In this document: one piece after another, positions 11,131-23,073 of the stretch
Layout of the letters: each line of letters begins with the position of its first letter
How positions within the stretch are numbered: position 1 is the stretch's first letter
DNA from: Paramecium pentaurelia
Lineage: Eukaryota; Ciliophora; Oligohymenophorea; Peniculida; Parameciidae
DNA: 64,000 bases
Direction: 5' to 3'
NCBI GenBank assembly: GCA_905183005.1
Contig: CAJJDO010000140.1
Location: 250,113 to 314,112, forward strand
Translations under genes and position numbers: made by a program
The notes under the pieces: model-generated
Told to the model about the DNA's origin: nothing
Databases searched by the model: none
Seen by the model: the letters and a program-made list of their open reading frames with translations, nothing else

Positions 11131-12529
11131 TCATAATCTCTTTTTGAATTTTAGAGTTTGTTTTACAGATTAGATATTTGAGGTCTAACTAAAAATGACA
11201 AATTCTTCGATATCTTTATGGTATTGTTTTGACATAGTCTATTTAGACAAGTATTCTTTATGGGATAGTGAAAATAACTTATGCTTTAGTAATTCTTAAG
11301 GTGATGGTCGTTTTAGTGAATCCTATACTAGTAATTTTTTAATGAAATCACATAAAACAGAATCAAAAGCATTAAGTTTATTTAGATCAAGATTATTATT
11401 TGTATGATTAAAGGTCATTTCTTCATAGGATTTACCAAATGGATTGTGTCCAAGTAATCTATTTTTGATATTGAATAAAGTACAATTAAAATAATGAAAT
11501 GCCAACTTGATAAACATTTGCTTTAGTTGTTAGTTTTTAATTAATCTAAAAGTATTCAGGAGGAGAATAACCAATGTTTACACATCTAAATTAAAATGAC
11601 GGAATAATTACATTCTTCTTTCATCATTATTCAATTAATAATAAGCCTAATAATAGGAAGCCAGAACAATATCTTATGAATTTGGATTGATGTAAAGATT
11701 TTTTAAATCAAGACTTGGATGTATAATTCCCTTTTCATCTAAGGATAACAATACTATCAAGTTTATAGTGTAATAATTTACATTGTATTAATTAGTGTGC
11801 AACATGAGACATAAAACAAGGGTTATCTAATTGAGTGTGATTGTAATATACAGATAATTTTATTAAATCTTTTTTTGAATAAATGTAAGAATATTACACT
11901 CCATCGTGATATAGAGCATCTACTTATATCAGATGAGGTGTAGAAGTGATATTTAAGTCTTGTATAATTTAAATTTCTAAAGGAAAAAACTTCTCTCTTT
12001 CAAATGTAACTTAGGAATAAAAAGACAAGTCTAAGTTATCATTCATTTGAGTCATAATGACATGTTCATAGTATTTCATAGATGTTGAATAATCTAGTAT
12101 TGATTTCAACTAGTAAATAATTATACTTTTCTTACTTGATAATCATGTTTCTCCTTAATAATTTCAAGTGTTTTATTTTATGTTCCCTTTCTAAAAATAT
12201 ACTTTCCAGCACAGAATTTATATATACATTATAAATCTTCGGCACTTCCATATATAAAAAATTTAGACTCTTCATATTCAATGATGAAAAATAGATTGTT
12301 AATATTTCCAGCATTAAATTCTTAGAAAAAGTGATTCCAATCCATTAAAATGGAGTTGTTCCAAAACTGAAACACTAAAATCACTTTATTTACAGGATCC
12401 TATATTAAATATATATCAAATTACCACTATTTTTAGGCCGACAGAAATTTCTTGAATACTTATATACTTTGAGTTAAACTCTGATTTCATAGATTAGTTC
12501 ATTTATAAGCTAAGTTATTGAATTGACAT
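11131..12529 (-). CDS. Protein kinase-like pseudokinase, 422 aa, five introns
   Basis: Read from ATG (12527-12529) to TGA (11131-11133); introns of 25, 26, 28, 26 and 25 nt leave exactly 423 codons. An N-terminal half of about 190 aa has no clear glycine loop or VAIK lysine. The C-lobe is recognisable: IIHPSLDLKNLYINPN replaces HRDLKPEN (no HRD aspartate), no DFG is seen, YSPPEYF is the APE motif, KANVYQVGISLFQLLLGHNPF is helix F onward, and RPSPQELLKHKLF closes the domain. It should therefore be catalytically dead. The same loop decay is seen in the pseudokinase at 823-3071, but I cannot say whether they are close paralogues. Confidence 0.8.
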
Positions 12530-13000
12530 TATTAATATTTTTTAATTACAAGATACAAGAAGTTTATAATTTCTTGGTTTTCTATTTTTATCATCTACCT
12601 CTTTTTTATAAAAAACAACTAACATTTCATTTATTGGTAAAATATATGCAAAATGCAATTTAAGGATATAAATATTTGTATATTACTATCTTTTTAGTAT
12701 AATTTAGAATCTAATAATAATAATTAATTATTTATTTAATCTGTAATAATTTTAAAATTTTCTGATATATATATAATATTACTTTAAGAATCTTCAATAA
12801 ATTATAAGGAGCTAAATAAAAAAGCAAATATTTCTCATTTTCTTTATTTCAAACAAGTAATATTATTCTAAAAACAAAATAAATAATTTCATTATTGTTA
12901 TTTGGTGACACCAATATAAATACTATAATATTAGAATATCATATAGATTATCAATTTCCTCATGTAAAATAATTATAGGTTTCTGTTAATCTCTAAATAT
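12530..13000. other. Intergenic, no gene seen
   Basis: A+T-rich sequence upstream of the pseudokinase with no convincing frame. Runs of TAATAATAAT and TATATATATA occur near 12713 and 12765. Confidence 0.45.
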
Positions 13001-13025
13001 AAAGTCAATTAGTTTTTTTTATTAA

Positions 13026-13570
13026 TGATAAATTAATCACAAAAAAGAATAATCTTCATTTGATTTCCAACCAATAATCTTTTTAATTGGTAATTCAGTA
13101 TAATCATCCTTCAACTTAATTATTTGATTCAAATGTGTTATTCTTAATGATTTCTCTTTACTTAAAACTCTTAAATTCTTCAATCAATCCTCTAATAAAA
13201 ATTCATATATATTTCAACATGACTAGAGAAAATATAATCAGAAAACAAAATATATCTACAATCCTTCAACTTATCTTATTAATATATTTCATTAATCAGC
13301 ATTCTAGAAATTAGAAATTATGTACTGTTTATTATTCAAGACCTGATAAATTGGTAGATTCTAACAATTCTTTAGACTTATTACTTACTTATAACCTTCA
13401 TAAACAATCAAAGTAAATTTTATCAATTGTAATTGCCTGATATCAAGCAAATCAATTTAAAATATCTAAGAGATGAAAAATTACTATTGTCTAGCTTTAA
13501 ATTTGCTTAATTCAACTTCATTAATATTAAATCAATGATTATTAGGTTCAAGTTCTTTGTTTAGTAGATG
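13026..13570 (-). pseudogene. Degenerate coding stretch, minus strand
   Basis: On the complement several stretches look coding but change frame without a convincing short intron: KLNQANLKLDNSNFSSLRYF, then QLQLIKFTLIVYEGYKQVIS, then INEIYQQDKLKDCRYILFSD, then LRITHLNQIIKLKDDYTELP ending GWKSNEDYSFL and TGA near 13026. It may be a pseudogene, or a real gene damaged by sequencing errors. The family is not recognised. Confidence 0.35.
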
Positions 13571-13939
13571 GAATTTGAATTTTCAAACTTGATCATCTGA
13601 ATAATTAAAAGGATAATTTACTTTATATTACTAATATATAATAGATGAAAAGAATCAGCAAAGAATGATTTAATTCTTCTTAACCTTCTGATTGTTCTGT
13701 TTCATTATAGATAGAGTTCTTATTATATTGAAAACTAAAAATACTATATGAAATTAAATAGATGATTATTATCCATAAGAATAATTAGTGAAGCTTATTT
13801 TTAACTTTTGGTTTGATTAATGAGATTTTTAATGGTTACAATAAGATTTAATCAAAACTAATATATATATATATATAAATTATCTAAAATATTAATGACT
13901 GCTTTATTATATAAAACTAATTCTTTAACAAATTTTTCA
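13570..13939. other. Intergenic, no gene seen
   Basis: A+T-rich, with a (TA)n run at about 13859-13877. No gene or structured element recognised. Confidence 0.45.
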
Positions 13940-14333
13940 TCATAACTTAATTTTTTTTAACATTTATTGTATTTCTATTTCTAATTCAGATTATTGCCCT
14001 TATTCTTCATCTTCATCACTAGAGTCAGTATGATGAGTAGAAATTAAACTTATCATTTCACCATTTATTCCTTACAAAAAAGCTATCAATTAATTTTATT
14101 AATAATTACTTTTTAATTATTTTATTCTAATATATTCTGTTCTTATTGAGCTCCATAATGAATTAATTTTTTTAGAGTTTCATCAAACTCAGATACCTTA
14201 AAAGATAATATTGGACTATATCCTTTAGTTTGTTAGGCAAAACTAATAATTATTCAAAATTAAACTTATTGACTCGATAAAAACAAATTTTAAATTTCCT
14301 TGAATCCTGTAATTCCAAATATGTATCACTCAT
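13940..14333 (-). CDS. Small unknown gene, about 120 aa, one frame break
   Basis: A candidate ATG (complement of 14331-14333) gives MSDTYLELQDSRKFKICFYR and, after a 23-nt intron, FAQQTKGYSPILSFKVSEFD and KKLIHYGAQQEQNILEQNNQ. The frame then shifts by about two bases near an A-run (roughly 14110) and continues LIAFLQGINGEMISLISTHH and an acidic tail TDSSDEDEEQGQQSELEIEI to TGA at 13940-13942. The break may be a homopolymer error. Between this ATG and the HspBP1-like gene another frame (KYCDFIINFCKYIYENDLVF) is also open, so the true 5' structure is unresolved. The family is not recognised. Confidence 0.4.
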
Positions 14334-14464
14334 TAAACTAATCTTCAAACCAAAACAGACAGAGTAAAGAATAGAAGTTTTTTCTAATTCTTTTGCAAAT
14401 ATCATTATTTGTGACAAAGACTAAATCGTTTTCATATATATATTTACAAAAATTAATAATAAAA

Positions 14465-15481
14465 TCACAATATTTATTTACATAAATTTATTTCTCCTTC
14501 ATCTTAATCTTGTTCCTTTAAAAGATGTTCTAAATGAGTTTATATAATTTATTTAAATTCCTAATCATTTTTAATTTTTAACAATATTTCTGAACATGAT
14601 AAATATTATATTCTAAGATCAGAATTTTTAATAGAAGTATCAAATATGAATTTATTTGCATAACTAAGGAATTTCAAATCTATCAATATTTTTTTGACAC
14701 TTCCTTTATACTTAAGATTTTAAGGTAATTCATTAGATTTAAGTAATTCTTCATTTATATCTGTTGTTAGATTATAATTCTTTTTATCTTGCTATTTTAT
14801 TGTTTATCCTGCTGTATTTGAAAATTTTGATAAATCATGATAAGTTTTATGTAATTAATCATCATAATATAATAGATCTCTAAATAAATTTGCAATCTTC
14901 TCAATACATCTATTTGAGTCTAAATGATTTAATAACAGTTGTATTCCATTCATATCTATAAACTTTCTTTTATTATTTAAGCATTCTCCTCTTATCATAC
15001 TAGAAAGTGCACTTATAAGTTGTTCTTTTAATTTTAAATTATTAATTTTCTCTATTTCATTTACAATTTTAAGATAATCATTTTCTCCACAATATTCTTA
15101 AACAAAGGCATTATTTTGATTACAATTTGCAATTATTTTTAGTGCTTACAATTTTATAGAATCAAATTTAGTAGTTTAATAATAATTGAACATTAGATTC
15201 AACCCACCAATTTTACAAAAATCATTAGCCCTATCTAAAGCATCTAATAATTCCATTAATTATTCAAACCATTCTAAACGTTATTCTTCTTCATTCTCTT
15301 ATTCTGGTTTAGCTATTTTATCTAACAAGTCTTTTATCATTTAAAATTCATCAACAGAATAACTTTATAATGCTTCAGTTAACCATTTTTTAGTCTCTTC
15401 ATCCATTGGTTTTATTGAAGTATCAAATTTCTCTCCATTTTTTTAATTTATTGACCAAGCAAGTAATCCAGTCCAATCCAT
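14465..15481 (-). CDS. HspBP1/Fes1-like Hsp70 nucleotide-exchange factor, 338 aa
   Basis: A single exon of 339 codons starting MDWTGLLAWSINQKNGEKFD, the typical N-terminus of the Fes1/HspBP1 family (one-domain start, then armadillo repeats). The conserved segment LLDALDRANDFCKIGGL and helical repeats such as LQALKIIANCNQNNAFVQEY fit the curved armadillo fold that grips the Hsp70 nucleotide-binding domain and releases ADP. It should be cytosolic. The length is normal for the family. It ends EGEINLCKQIL before TGA (14465-14467). A different frame remains open downstream, so a longer, error-shifted C-terminus cannot be excluded. About 175 bases separate it from the Prp38-like gene. Confidence 0.82.
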
Positions 15482-15656
15482 TTCTTAATTTATTATATTA
15501 GAATAAATAATATTTATAATTTAAAGGTTATTATTATGCATTCTAGAATATTCTCTTAAATAGAATATTAAAAATTATTCTAGAAAGATAAGTATATGAA
15601 ATATATTTGTAATTGTTAATTGGTATATTATAAACTTAATAAATTGATAAAAATAG

Positions 15657-17425
15657 TCATACATCATCATCACCATATTTTTTAATTAATTCTTTTAAAA
15701 ATGGATTATTTTACTATAAATAATATTAAAATATTACATCAGTTTTTGATTCTTTTTCAAATTTAGTATTGTTATTATCTGAATTTCCTAGTTCAATAAA
15801 TTATTCCTTTTTTTTAATAGGGGATGGACTACTTTGTCTAACTGGTTTTGTTGAAGTTGGTAATGCAGCAGCCAAAGAAGTTTTATATGAGGCAGGTATT
15901 TTTGCAACATCTTATTTAGAATGTGCAACTGCTTTGTCCATTTATTTTCTTCTAATTTCTTTTTCTAATCTTTCCTATCTTTCTTTATTTGTTTCATATT
16001 AACCAAGTTCTGGACTATTAGATCTTTATCTTTCTTTATCTCTTTCTCTATCTCTTTCTCTTTCTCTATCTCTATCTTTGTCTTTTTTTTATTTTTATTT
16101 TTCTCTTTCTTTTTCTTTCTTTTTATCCTTCTTTTTTTTATGTTCTTTTTATGATTTATGTTTATTTTTCTTTTTCTTGTGACTTCTACGTCTACTTTTA
16201 CTTCTACTACTGCTAGTTTCACTACTACTAGAACTTGATCTTTTTTTCTTTTTAGATTTAGATTTTGAAGGTGATTTTTATGATATAACTTCTTATGGTA
16301 ATTAAATTTAACCTTCTTACATTCCTTCAGTAATCATTTATGCTATATATAATCTTTATTCATCATTCTTAGGTATAAATTCAATTTCACCTAAACTTAT
16401 TCTTTCTTTTTCTTCATCAAATTAAATAATAAGAAATGTTCCATCAATATTTTCTATTTTACCAACATGCCATTCATCATCTTTTTATGAAATTGCTCTA
16501 ACTGAGACACCTGGTTATAAAAGTGGCATAATTCTTTAATTAATATTTCTTCTTTATCTCTTTTCTTAAGCCAATAATATTTTAGCTTATATGATAGTAT
16601 CAATCTATTATGGAATACGAGGTAATCTAGTATTATAATAATTTAAGTCAGTGAGTAATCTTTCACAATAATCTCCAATAGTAATAGTTTCATCTTTAGA
16701 AGGTTTAAATTCTAATATTAATTACATTTTAAATACCTTATTCATCTAAAATATATCTCTTCATCCATCCCCATAAAAAATTTGGATCTAATGAATATCT
16801 TAAATATAATAATCCTAAACATCTAACATATGGATTCAATTTCCAATCACATAAAATTTGTAATTATTTTACTAATATATTTATTTAATCAAGCATACCA
16901 TTCAAATTCATACTCATCAATTTATGTAATATACAAAAGAATGATGATGGTACTCCTGGACCTGCCCAAGTACCAACAGAAGTAACAATCTTATCAGTCT
17001 CTGTGACAATATCATTAATATCTCTAATCTATAATAATTCTTTGTAATATGGACATGTTAGTATATTTTATCTAACTAATGAATTCATATTGCTGATAGC
17101 ATTTTCTCCTCGACTTTCATTAAATTTTCACAAATACATTGGTATTATATTATCTCCTCTATCTCCAACATCATAATGATATTTGTCCATATTAATTGAT
17201 TTTTCTTAATATGTTGGTACTTCTTCTACAACAATTTTCTTACATTATCTAATGATTCAAATTTTGGTACTACCTACAAGTTTTGGAGTAATTATATTAA
17301 TGTATTGGACACCTGATAGTTGGATTTGATTTCTCTAAGAGATTAGTTTGAAATTTGATTTCAGATTCTATTTTCTTATAACTTTCATAAGCAGTCAACT
17401 TTTGATTTTTATCATTTTTACTCAT
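15657..17425 (-). CDS. Prp38-like pre-mRNA splicing factor with RS-type tail, 572 aa
   Basis: Introns of 25 nt (in the N-terminal region) and 25 nt (within the PRP38 domain) leave exactly 573 codons from ATG (17423-17425) to TGA (15657-15659). The PRP38 domain spans roughly residues 65-250, with TCPYYKELLQIRDINDIV, GVPSSFFCILHKLMSMNLNG, YVRCLGLLYLRYSLDPNFLW and the hallmark YYNTRLPRIP. A Tudor-like stretch (DDEWHVGKIENIDGTFLIIQ) follows, then a long Arg/Ser, Lys/Arg/Glu-rich tail encoded by pyrimidine-rich repeats at about 16020-16240. Prp38 proteins act in spliceosome B-complex maturation. The closest human type is PRPF38B. Its start is 11 bases from the end of the folate gene. Confidence 0.9.
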
Positions 17426-17436
17426 ATTAATTTTAA

Positions 17437-18328
17437 TCAATCATTCAAATAAGCATCACTCAATTTCGGATTGATGTAAACAGGCTATCCTTATTTCTTC
17501 TTCCAAATATTACACAGATTTCTCATTAACATACATACTGTCATTGGTCCAACTCCTCCAGGAACAGGAGTAATAAGTGATGCCTAATTTTTAACAACAT
17601 CAAAATCAACATCACCAACTATTCTACCTTTCTTTTCACCTTATGAGATTCCAACATCAATTACTATAGCTCCTTATTTAACATTTCTAACTAATTTTGG
17701 ATGTCCAGCTGCACTTATAATAATATCTGCATTCATAATATGTTAATCTAAATTTAATGTTTCTCTATGACAAACAGTTACTGTAGCATTTCTTTTTTGT
17801 AATAACAATGATAATGGTAATCCAACTAAAAAACTTCTACCTATAACTGTAACTTTCTTGCCAATTACATTCACATCATAATAATCTAAAATTTATAATA
17901 CTGCTGCAGGAGTACATGGTAACATCTCACATAATTCTCCATAAACTAAAATTCTTTATAAATTATGCATATGTAAACAATCCACATCTTTTTCATATGG
18001 AATTGAATGAATGATATCCAACTTATTCAGATGTAATGGTAATGGTAACTATTAATATTTTTATTTATTAAAATACTTACACTAATATTCCATCATGATT
18101 CATTGATTAGATATGTTTAATCAATTAATCTTATTCAATATTCTCTGAAAAATTAAATACTTCTGCATCAACATTAATTTCCTAACAAGCTTTTAATTTC
18201 CTATTAACATATGATTTAGATGCAGGTGAATCTCCTACTAAACAAATTCCTAATTTTGGCTTTATTTTTGAAGTAACACGAAGAGTTTATAATATTGAAT
18301 TGGCTAATTGATTACCATTAAAAATCAT
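17437..18328 (-). CDS. folD: Methylenetetrahydrofolate dehydrogenase/cyclohydrolase (FolD type), 287 aa
   Basis: One 28-nt intron; 288 codons remain. The motifs of the bifunctional enzyme are intact: SYVNRKLKACQEI with the catalytic lysine, LVQLPLPLHLNK, GRSFLVGLPLSLLL of the NAD(P) site, and TPVPGGVGPMTVCMLMRN. The enzyme interconverts 5,10-methylene-, methenyl- and 10-formyl-tetrahydrofolate for one-carbon metabolism. The length matches monodomain FolD, so no formyl-THF synthetase is fused. The N-terminus MIFNGNQLANSILQTLR lacks an obvious mitochondrial presequence. It is divergent from the RING gene with 22 bases between the two ATGs. The gene name is by family; the ciliate symbol is unknown. 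Confidence 0.93.
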
Positions 18329-18350
18329 TTTTAATTTTTTTACTACTAAA

Positions 18351-18863
18351 ATGGCTAAGAATAGAAAGGTTTCTTTTTTTTAAAAGTATTTTTGTTGTGG
18401 AACACAGTCTGACATCTAAGAACCAAAAACAGCACCAAACACATATATAATAACAACTACATTTTGTGAATATTTGAAATCAAATAAAAAGGATCTTACG
18501 TTGTATTCATTATAATTTATGGATGGTTTTTATCAAGATAAGACTAAAAAGATAAAAACATAGCATTCACTTAAAGATTTGTTAATTAGTGAGACACTTA
18601 CATAAATTACATAATTTTCATGTCCAATATGTTTCAGATATTTTAATTGTATATTTATAATATTAACAATTTTAGATATCCTATCATCATGTTGTTGTAT
18701 TAATCAGATATGCCATATATGTGCCTTAGAATTTTAAAAACCAAAGTGTCACTTTTGTTAAAATGAAATTTGCACCTACATCGACACTGATTCAAAAACA
18801 TAAAAAGTATATACAGATTCATAAGGAATGCAATTAATAGCCTTATAATTACAAAAACATTGA
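18351..18863 (+). CDS. RING-type zinc finger protein, 161 aa
   Basis: ATG 18351 to TGA 18861-18863 with one 27-nt intron at 18649-18675; 162 codons. The C-terminal half holds a RING-like arrangement: CPICFRYF, then CCCINQICHICALEF, then CHFCQNEIC, giving a Cys/His ligand set consistent with a RING/U-box-type E3 ligase module. The N-terminal 90 aa is basic and lacks a recognisable substrate domain. It probably acts as an E3 ubiquitin or SUMO ligase; substrates unknown. It shares a 22-base divergent promoter space with the folate gene and is followed after 48 bases by a coiled-coil gene. Confidence 0.8.
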
Positions 18864-18911
18864 TTTTTTGTTATTTTTTTTCTACTTATTAATTAAATTT
18901 TAAATTAAATT

Positions 18912-20440
18912 ATGTTATACGAATACCCTTAACAACCTGCCTTTATTTAAAAATATGAACTAATCAAATAATTTTTTATCTAACTCCAATAAGTTAGACA
19001 ATGTGAATAAACAGTTATTCCATCTTAGAAAATAGATAGATTATAAGAAATTGATAAATAAAATTCAAAAGCATAAATAACTGAGGAATCCCTTAAGTAT
19101 GATGATTCAACAACTTCCAGATAAATACCAAAACAGAGAAGAGCTGTTTATATCACAAAGAAATAAGAACAAAGAAAATCAAAAGAAATTACTACACTTC
19201 CAATAAGACCATCAGATATAATGATGATTGAATAATAAAAAGAAAAAATAGATCAATTCTGTTAGGATAATAAGATTCTATATGAAAATAATAAAGAATG
19301 TATGTACCTAATTAAAAAGATGAGTAAAATGATTAAGAAACTTAAATAATAAACATGCTAAGATCATTTAAATAGTATTGAACATTTATAATTAAAATTA
19401 AGAATTAAGGATGCTGAACTTGCAAAGAAAAATGAATGTATATTATAAATAAGAGACAAATATCATCAAATGATCAAAATTATTGAAGAACATACAATAT
19501 AGGAAGAATAATAATGGTAAGAAATATAAGCATAATAAATTGAATTAGAGACTTAGAATCTCTTTTTAAGAAAACTACTATCTGTAAATTTTGATGATGA
19601 ATAAATAAAATAATTAGAATAATAATAAAATGAAGTAGAATTACAATTCTTTGATAATTTTTGTATCTCAAGAAAAGACTTAGATAAATAAGCAATTTTA
19701 GAATATGAAAAAATGTTGTAAAATAGGAAATCATAAATTGAACAATAATATGTAGATTGGAATATGGCTCAAATAAATTCACATTATTAAAATCAATAAC
19801 CTATGCATCAACCTTTATAGGATTTATATGCTGAAGAAAAAGAAATGATGATGAAGAAACAATCAAATTAACTTATGAGTAAAGAAGATAAATAGAGAAT
19901 AATGGAAGATTTAATGAAACCTATTAATTAATCCAAGTAATAACAAATTAATGTTTAAGAGGTTAAACAAAAGTAGTTAGACATACTTTCTGGATCATCA
20001 TCCAATAGTTCATTACAAAAAAAACAATAATCAGATTAATCTCAATAATTACAAAAAAAATTAGCCATTGATATTGATACTAAGGAAAGCATTCCTTAAT
20101 CTATTGTAAAAGAAACTCAAGTAGAGAATAAGTTATCATCAAAAGAATAATTATTAAGCTCTCTTAGTTAAGGTTTGGAAAAACTTATGTAAAAAACCTC
20201 TCATTAAAAAAGATATTAGGATTATAATGAGGAAGATGATTAGGTTATCACTTTTAATCCTGATAACAATATGTAAGATATATAGAGTTTAAGAATAGGT
20301 TTACAAATCCTGAAGGAGATGATGATATGGATGATGATGATGTCCTATTCTATTAAAATAGTTTTAATTAGTAGAGTTAATAATTCTAAAAGCGTACTCT
20401 CACTAAAACAGAAAAGAAGGAATAACTTTAATATTAGTGA
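18912..20440 (+). CDS. Coiled-coil glutamine-rich protein, 500 aa
   Basis: One 26-nt intron at 20273-20298; 501 codons. The protein starts MLYEYPQQPAFIQKYELIKQ. Residues about 110-260 are a long heptad-like coiled coil (for example KLKQQTCQDHLNSIEHLQLK), followed by Gln/Ser-rich low complexity and an acidic C-terminal patch (EGDDDMDDDDVLFYQ). There is no signal peptide or membrane segment. It is probably a cytoskeletal or scaffold protein; that is inference from composition only. It is convergent with the trichocyst matrix gene, 39 bases between stops. Confidence 0.75.
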
Positions 20441-20479
20441 TGTTGTTATTATTGACTAATTTTGTATTTAAAAAGAATA

Positions 20480-21579
20480 TCATCTTCCAGACCATGAGGC
20501 AACTTATTTCTTGAACATGATGATTACTTCATCCAAGATGGCATTCTCCTCTTATCTTTTAGCTTTGGCTTCTTCATAATCAGCTCTCTTGGCTTCCAAA
20601 TCAGATTATGCTTAATCTAAAGCATCTTATGATTCTTATAAGATGATCTTTGATTTAGCTTATTAAGCTAAGGCAGCTTGAATTTACTATAAAGATTAAT
20701 GTTAAAAATCTTACAGTGGCAGTTCTGTCAGCAAAGACTTATTTTCTTTCATATTCAACTTCCAATGAGGCAATTTCTGCTTCTGATAAGGATACCCAAC
20801 CAGCCAATTCCCATGAGGCATTGATTTCGTTTTATTTCAAATTTTCTAATGAGGCAGCTAATTCACTTTCTAAGCCTTCAAGAACACCCAAGACTCTTTC
20901 AGCTAATGTTTATCCATGTCCAGAAGATTCAGAAGCCTAATGAATATATCATTTAAATAAATACTTATTCATCTTAAGCAAGTGCTAAGAAGGACTTGAT
21001 TTAATGTTCTTAGAAGAGGTTGCTATATTATTTCAATTTTTCAGCAACTGATTAAGCTTAGACTTAAGTGAATTCAAAGGAATCTCCATTAACGATGTAT
21101 CCAGCAACATCTTATTTAAGGAGTCTAATCACTTCCAAAGCTTCTTAGTTATGTTTGATGGACTTAACAAACAATTGGTTGGAGAAGCATTGGTTGTCTT
21201 AGAGTGTATCAATTTTAGCAGCAATTGAGTCTCTTCTAGCTTCATTCCATGCCAAATAATTTTTGGTTTATTGAAGTACGTTTTCATACTCAGCTCTGTT
21301 TTCAACAGCTTATTGGAACAATTTTTGGTTAAGAGTCTTAATTTTTGTGAATTATTCAATGGTTTAAGCACCAATCCATTCGTCTGTTTCGTTCTTTTGG
21401 TCAGCTGCGAATTGAGCATCGATGTTTGATTACTTTAAATCGTTAAGCAATCCAAAGACTGTATCAATGGCATCACTGGCCTTTGTTCCTGTTTATAGGA
21501 GAGCTAAGATTTAATCTTTTGTGCTTGTGGCATTTGAGACCACAGCCAATGCAAGAATGATAGCAATGATTCCTTTCAT
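20480..21579 (-). CDS. Trichocyst matrix protein (TMP family) precursor, 347 aa
   Basis: Two 28-nt introns; 348 codons from ATG (21577-21579) to TGA (20480-20482). Residues 1-16 (MKGIIAIILALAVVSN) are a signal peptide. The rest is almost wholly amphipathic helix with Ala-, Gln-, Glu- and Asp-rich heptads (LDQAQSDLEAKRADYEEAKA) and four-helix-bundle character, as in Paramecium trichocyst matrix proteins, which are proteolytically matured and crystallise in the trichocyst, expanding on calcium-triggered exocytosis. Codon use is noticeably richer in GCC, ATC, AAG and TTG than the neighbours, consistent with very high expression. This gene is strong evidence for a trichocyst-bearing ciliate. The exact subfamily is not assigned. 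Confidence 0.9.
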
Positions 21580-21624
21580 TTATTTATTAAATAAAAAACG
21601 ACACATTTCAAAAACGATTTAATT

Positions 21625-22132
21625 TCAGATTATTTTATATTTCTCATCTCTAAATTTTTTTGCTTATTCTTTCATATCTTTTTCATAAACATCTGGCTCC
21701 TTAAAAGAACTATTTGCAGGATCATTAAAGGTAGGACTTACATTTATAATTCTATTCAATACTGATGTATGACTTAATTGACTCCTGAAAAAACATCTAT
21801 TAAACTAGTACTAGAAATCCAAGTTTCTTTATTAATCAAGTACAAACACAGCTTGCCCATAGGAAAAATGTTCACATGTTGAAAATTATTACGGAAATTG
21901 ATAGATGGAGCTTCAACTGGGAAACCTTATAGACTAACATCTGCTATAATATAGGCATCTATATTTAATTAAATATTCTACCCTCATGTGCACTACCTTT
22001 TTCACCTCTTATTTAGAGTACATAGTTATATCGATCAATGCGCTTATATTAAACATTTGGAGGCAGTTCATCTTAATTTTCTTCAAGCATTTATTCCTCA
22101 TATTCCATTCTCTTGTCGCTAAACTTAAACAT
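21625..22132 (-). CDS. Ubc9-like SUMO-conjugating E2 enzyme, one frame break
   Basis: From ATG (22130-22132), a 23-nt intron, then GFPVEAPSINFRNNF, HVNIFPMGKLCLYLI with the active-site cysteine (the HPN triad is HVN), and the helix SFKEPDVYEKDMKEQAKKF before TGA (21625-21627). The extended C-terminal pattern (DPANSS...YEKDMKEQAKKF) matches Ubc9 best. The frame breaks once at a T6 run around 21787; one extra T there would join the two parts and give 162 codons. That is most likely a homopolymer error. The asparagine of the HPN motif is kept. The enzyme would pass SUMO from E1 to target lysines. The gene is divergent from the next with 21 bases between ATGs. Confidence 0.75.
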
Positions 22133-22153
22133 AATTAATAATATCTTTAATTA

Positions 22154-23013
22154 ATGCTCACCAGATCAATAAACACTTTGAGGTTGGGCTTGAAGAATCT
22201 CTATCAACTCAACCACATCAAAGATTTCCATAATGCCACTGTGGCACATAAAGCTTAGGTCATGAATGATGAATCCTCATATCTTGTTAAAACTGATCGA
22301 ATTTACAAACCAACATATACCATTGAGTTTGATAGAATAGGAGAAGTGTTGCTGTAACTCAGTCACTAATCATTAGTTACTCTTGTGATCCCCATAAACA
22401 TCTTACTATCTTCCTTAAATATCCATATGTACTTTATGAGACAGCCATTCCATTGTCCATTTACCTTTGGTTTAAGAACCCATTAGACATTGCATGGTAT
22501 TGGAACAACCTTTTCATTTATGCACCTTCATTTTTGTGGATTCCAAGAATGTGGTAATAAATCTTTCCATTTTTCATAGGTATTGGAGATCCTTGTAATA
22601 TAAAATACAAAGACTCTCTTTACTTAGAGGTGGTAAAATATTAAAGATGGAGACAAATACTCTAGCTAATGATAAAAACACTTATTGGTTTGAAACATAT
22701 TAATCACATCCATTAACAGCTGATTTCACAAAATTTGATGATCGTGATAATGCAGATTTTTTGACAGAAGAAGGACAATTAAAGTATGAATTAGCATGCC
22801 AACTTGATCATATCCAAGAATTGGGTACAACAGTTTAAGATGAAGTGATTTATTTCATGAAAGTATTTGAATTATAAATGGGAATAGGAAGGAATAGTTC
22901 ATCATCCTGAATTATTTGAAGCAGCAACCAAAGGTTATGTGATTGACACATCCAACTTTGTGATCAATACTGCCCATAATATCAGAGCATTTGAAGGTCA
23001 TCACAATCAATGA
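22154..23013 (+). CDS. Probable mitochondrial membrane protein of ciliate type
   Basis: The start MLTRSINTLRLGLKNL is basic, amphipathic and lacks acids, as in a mitochondrial presequence. After a 29-nt intron comes PYVLYETAIPLSIYLWF and DIAWYWNNLFIYAPSFLW, one or two hydrophobic membrane segments rich in Trp and Tyr. A second part, METNTLANDKNTYWFETYQS through VIYFMKEGIVHHPELFEAAT, ends INTAHNIRAFEGHHNQ. A 25-nt intron lies in the second part. The join near 22645 does not fit a normal intron (only a 17-nt GT...AG would keep frame), so an indel or an unusual intron is present. It may be a ciliate-specific respiratory-chain subunit; that is inference. Confidence 0.6.
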
Positions 23014-23073
23014 AATAAACCATTACATTATAAAATCATTCAAGAATATTACATACTTAACATGTACAATAAT

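Noticed and set aside
15965..16222. Minus-strand Lys/Arg/Glu-rich ORF starting MKLAVVEVKVDVEV
   Set aside because: It is the RS/KE-rich tail of the Prp38-like protein read in another frame.
20716..20940. Plus-strand 74-aa ORF MAVLSAKTYFLSYSTSNEAI
   Set aside because: Antisense to the C-terminal part of the trichocyst matrix protein.
21129..21419. Minus-strand 96-aa ORF inside the trichocyst matrix protein gene
   Set aside because: It is an alternative frame of a strongly supported, codon-biased gene.
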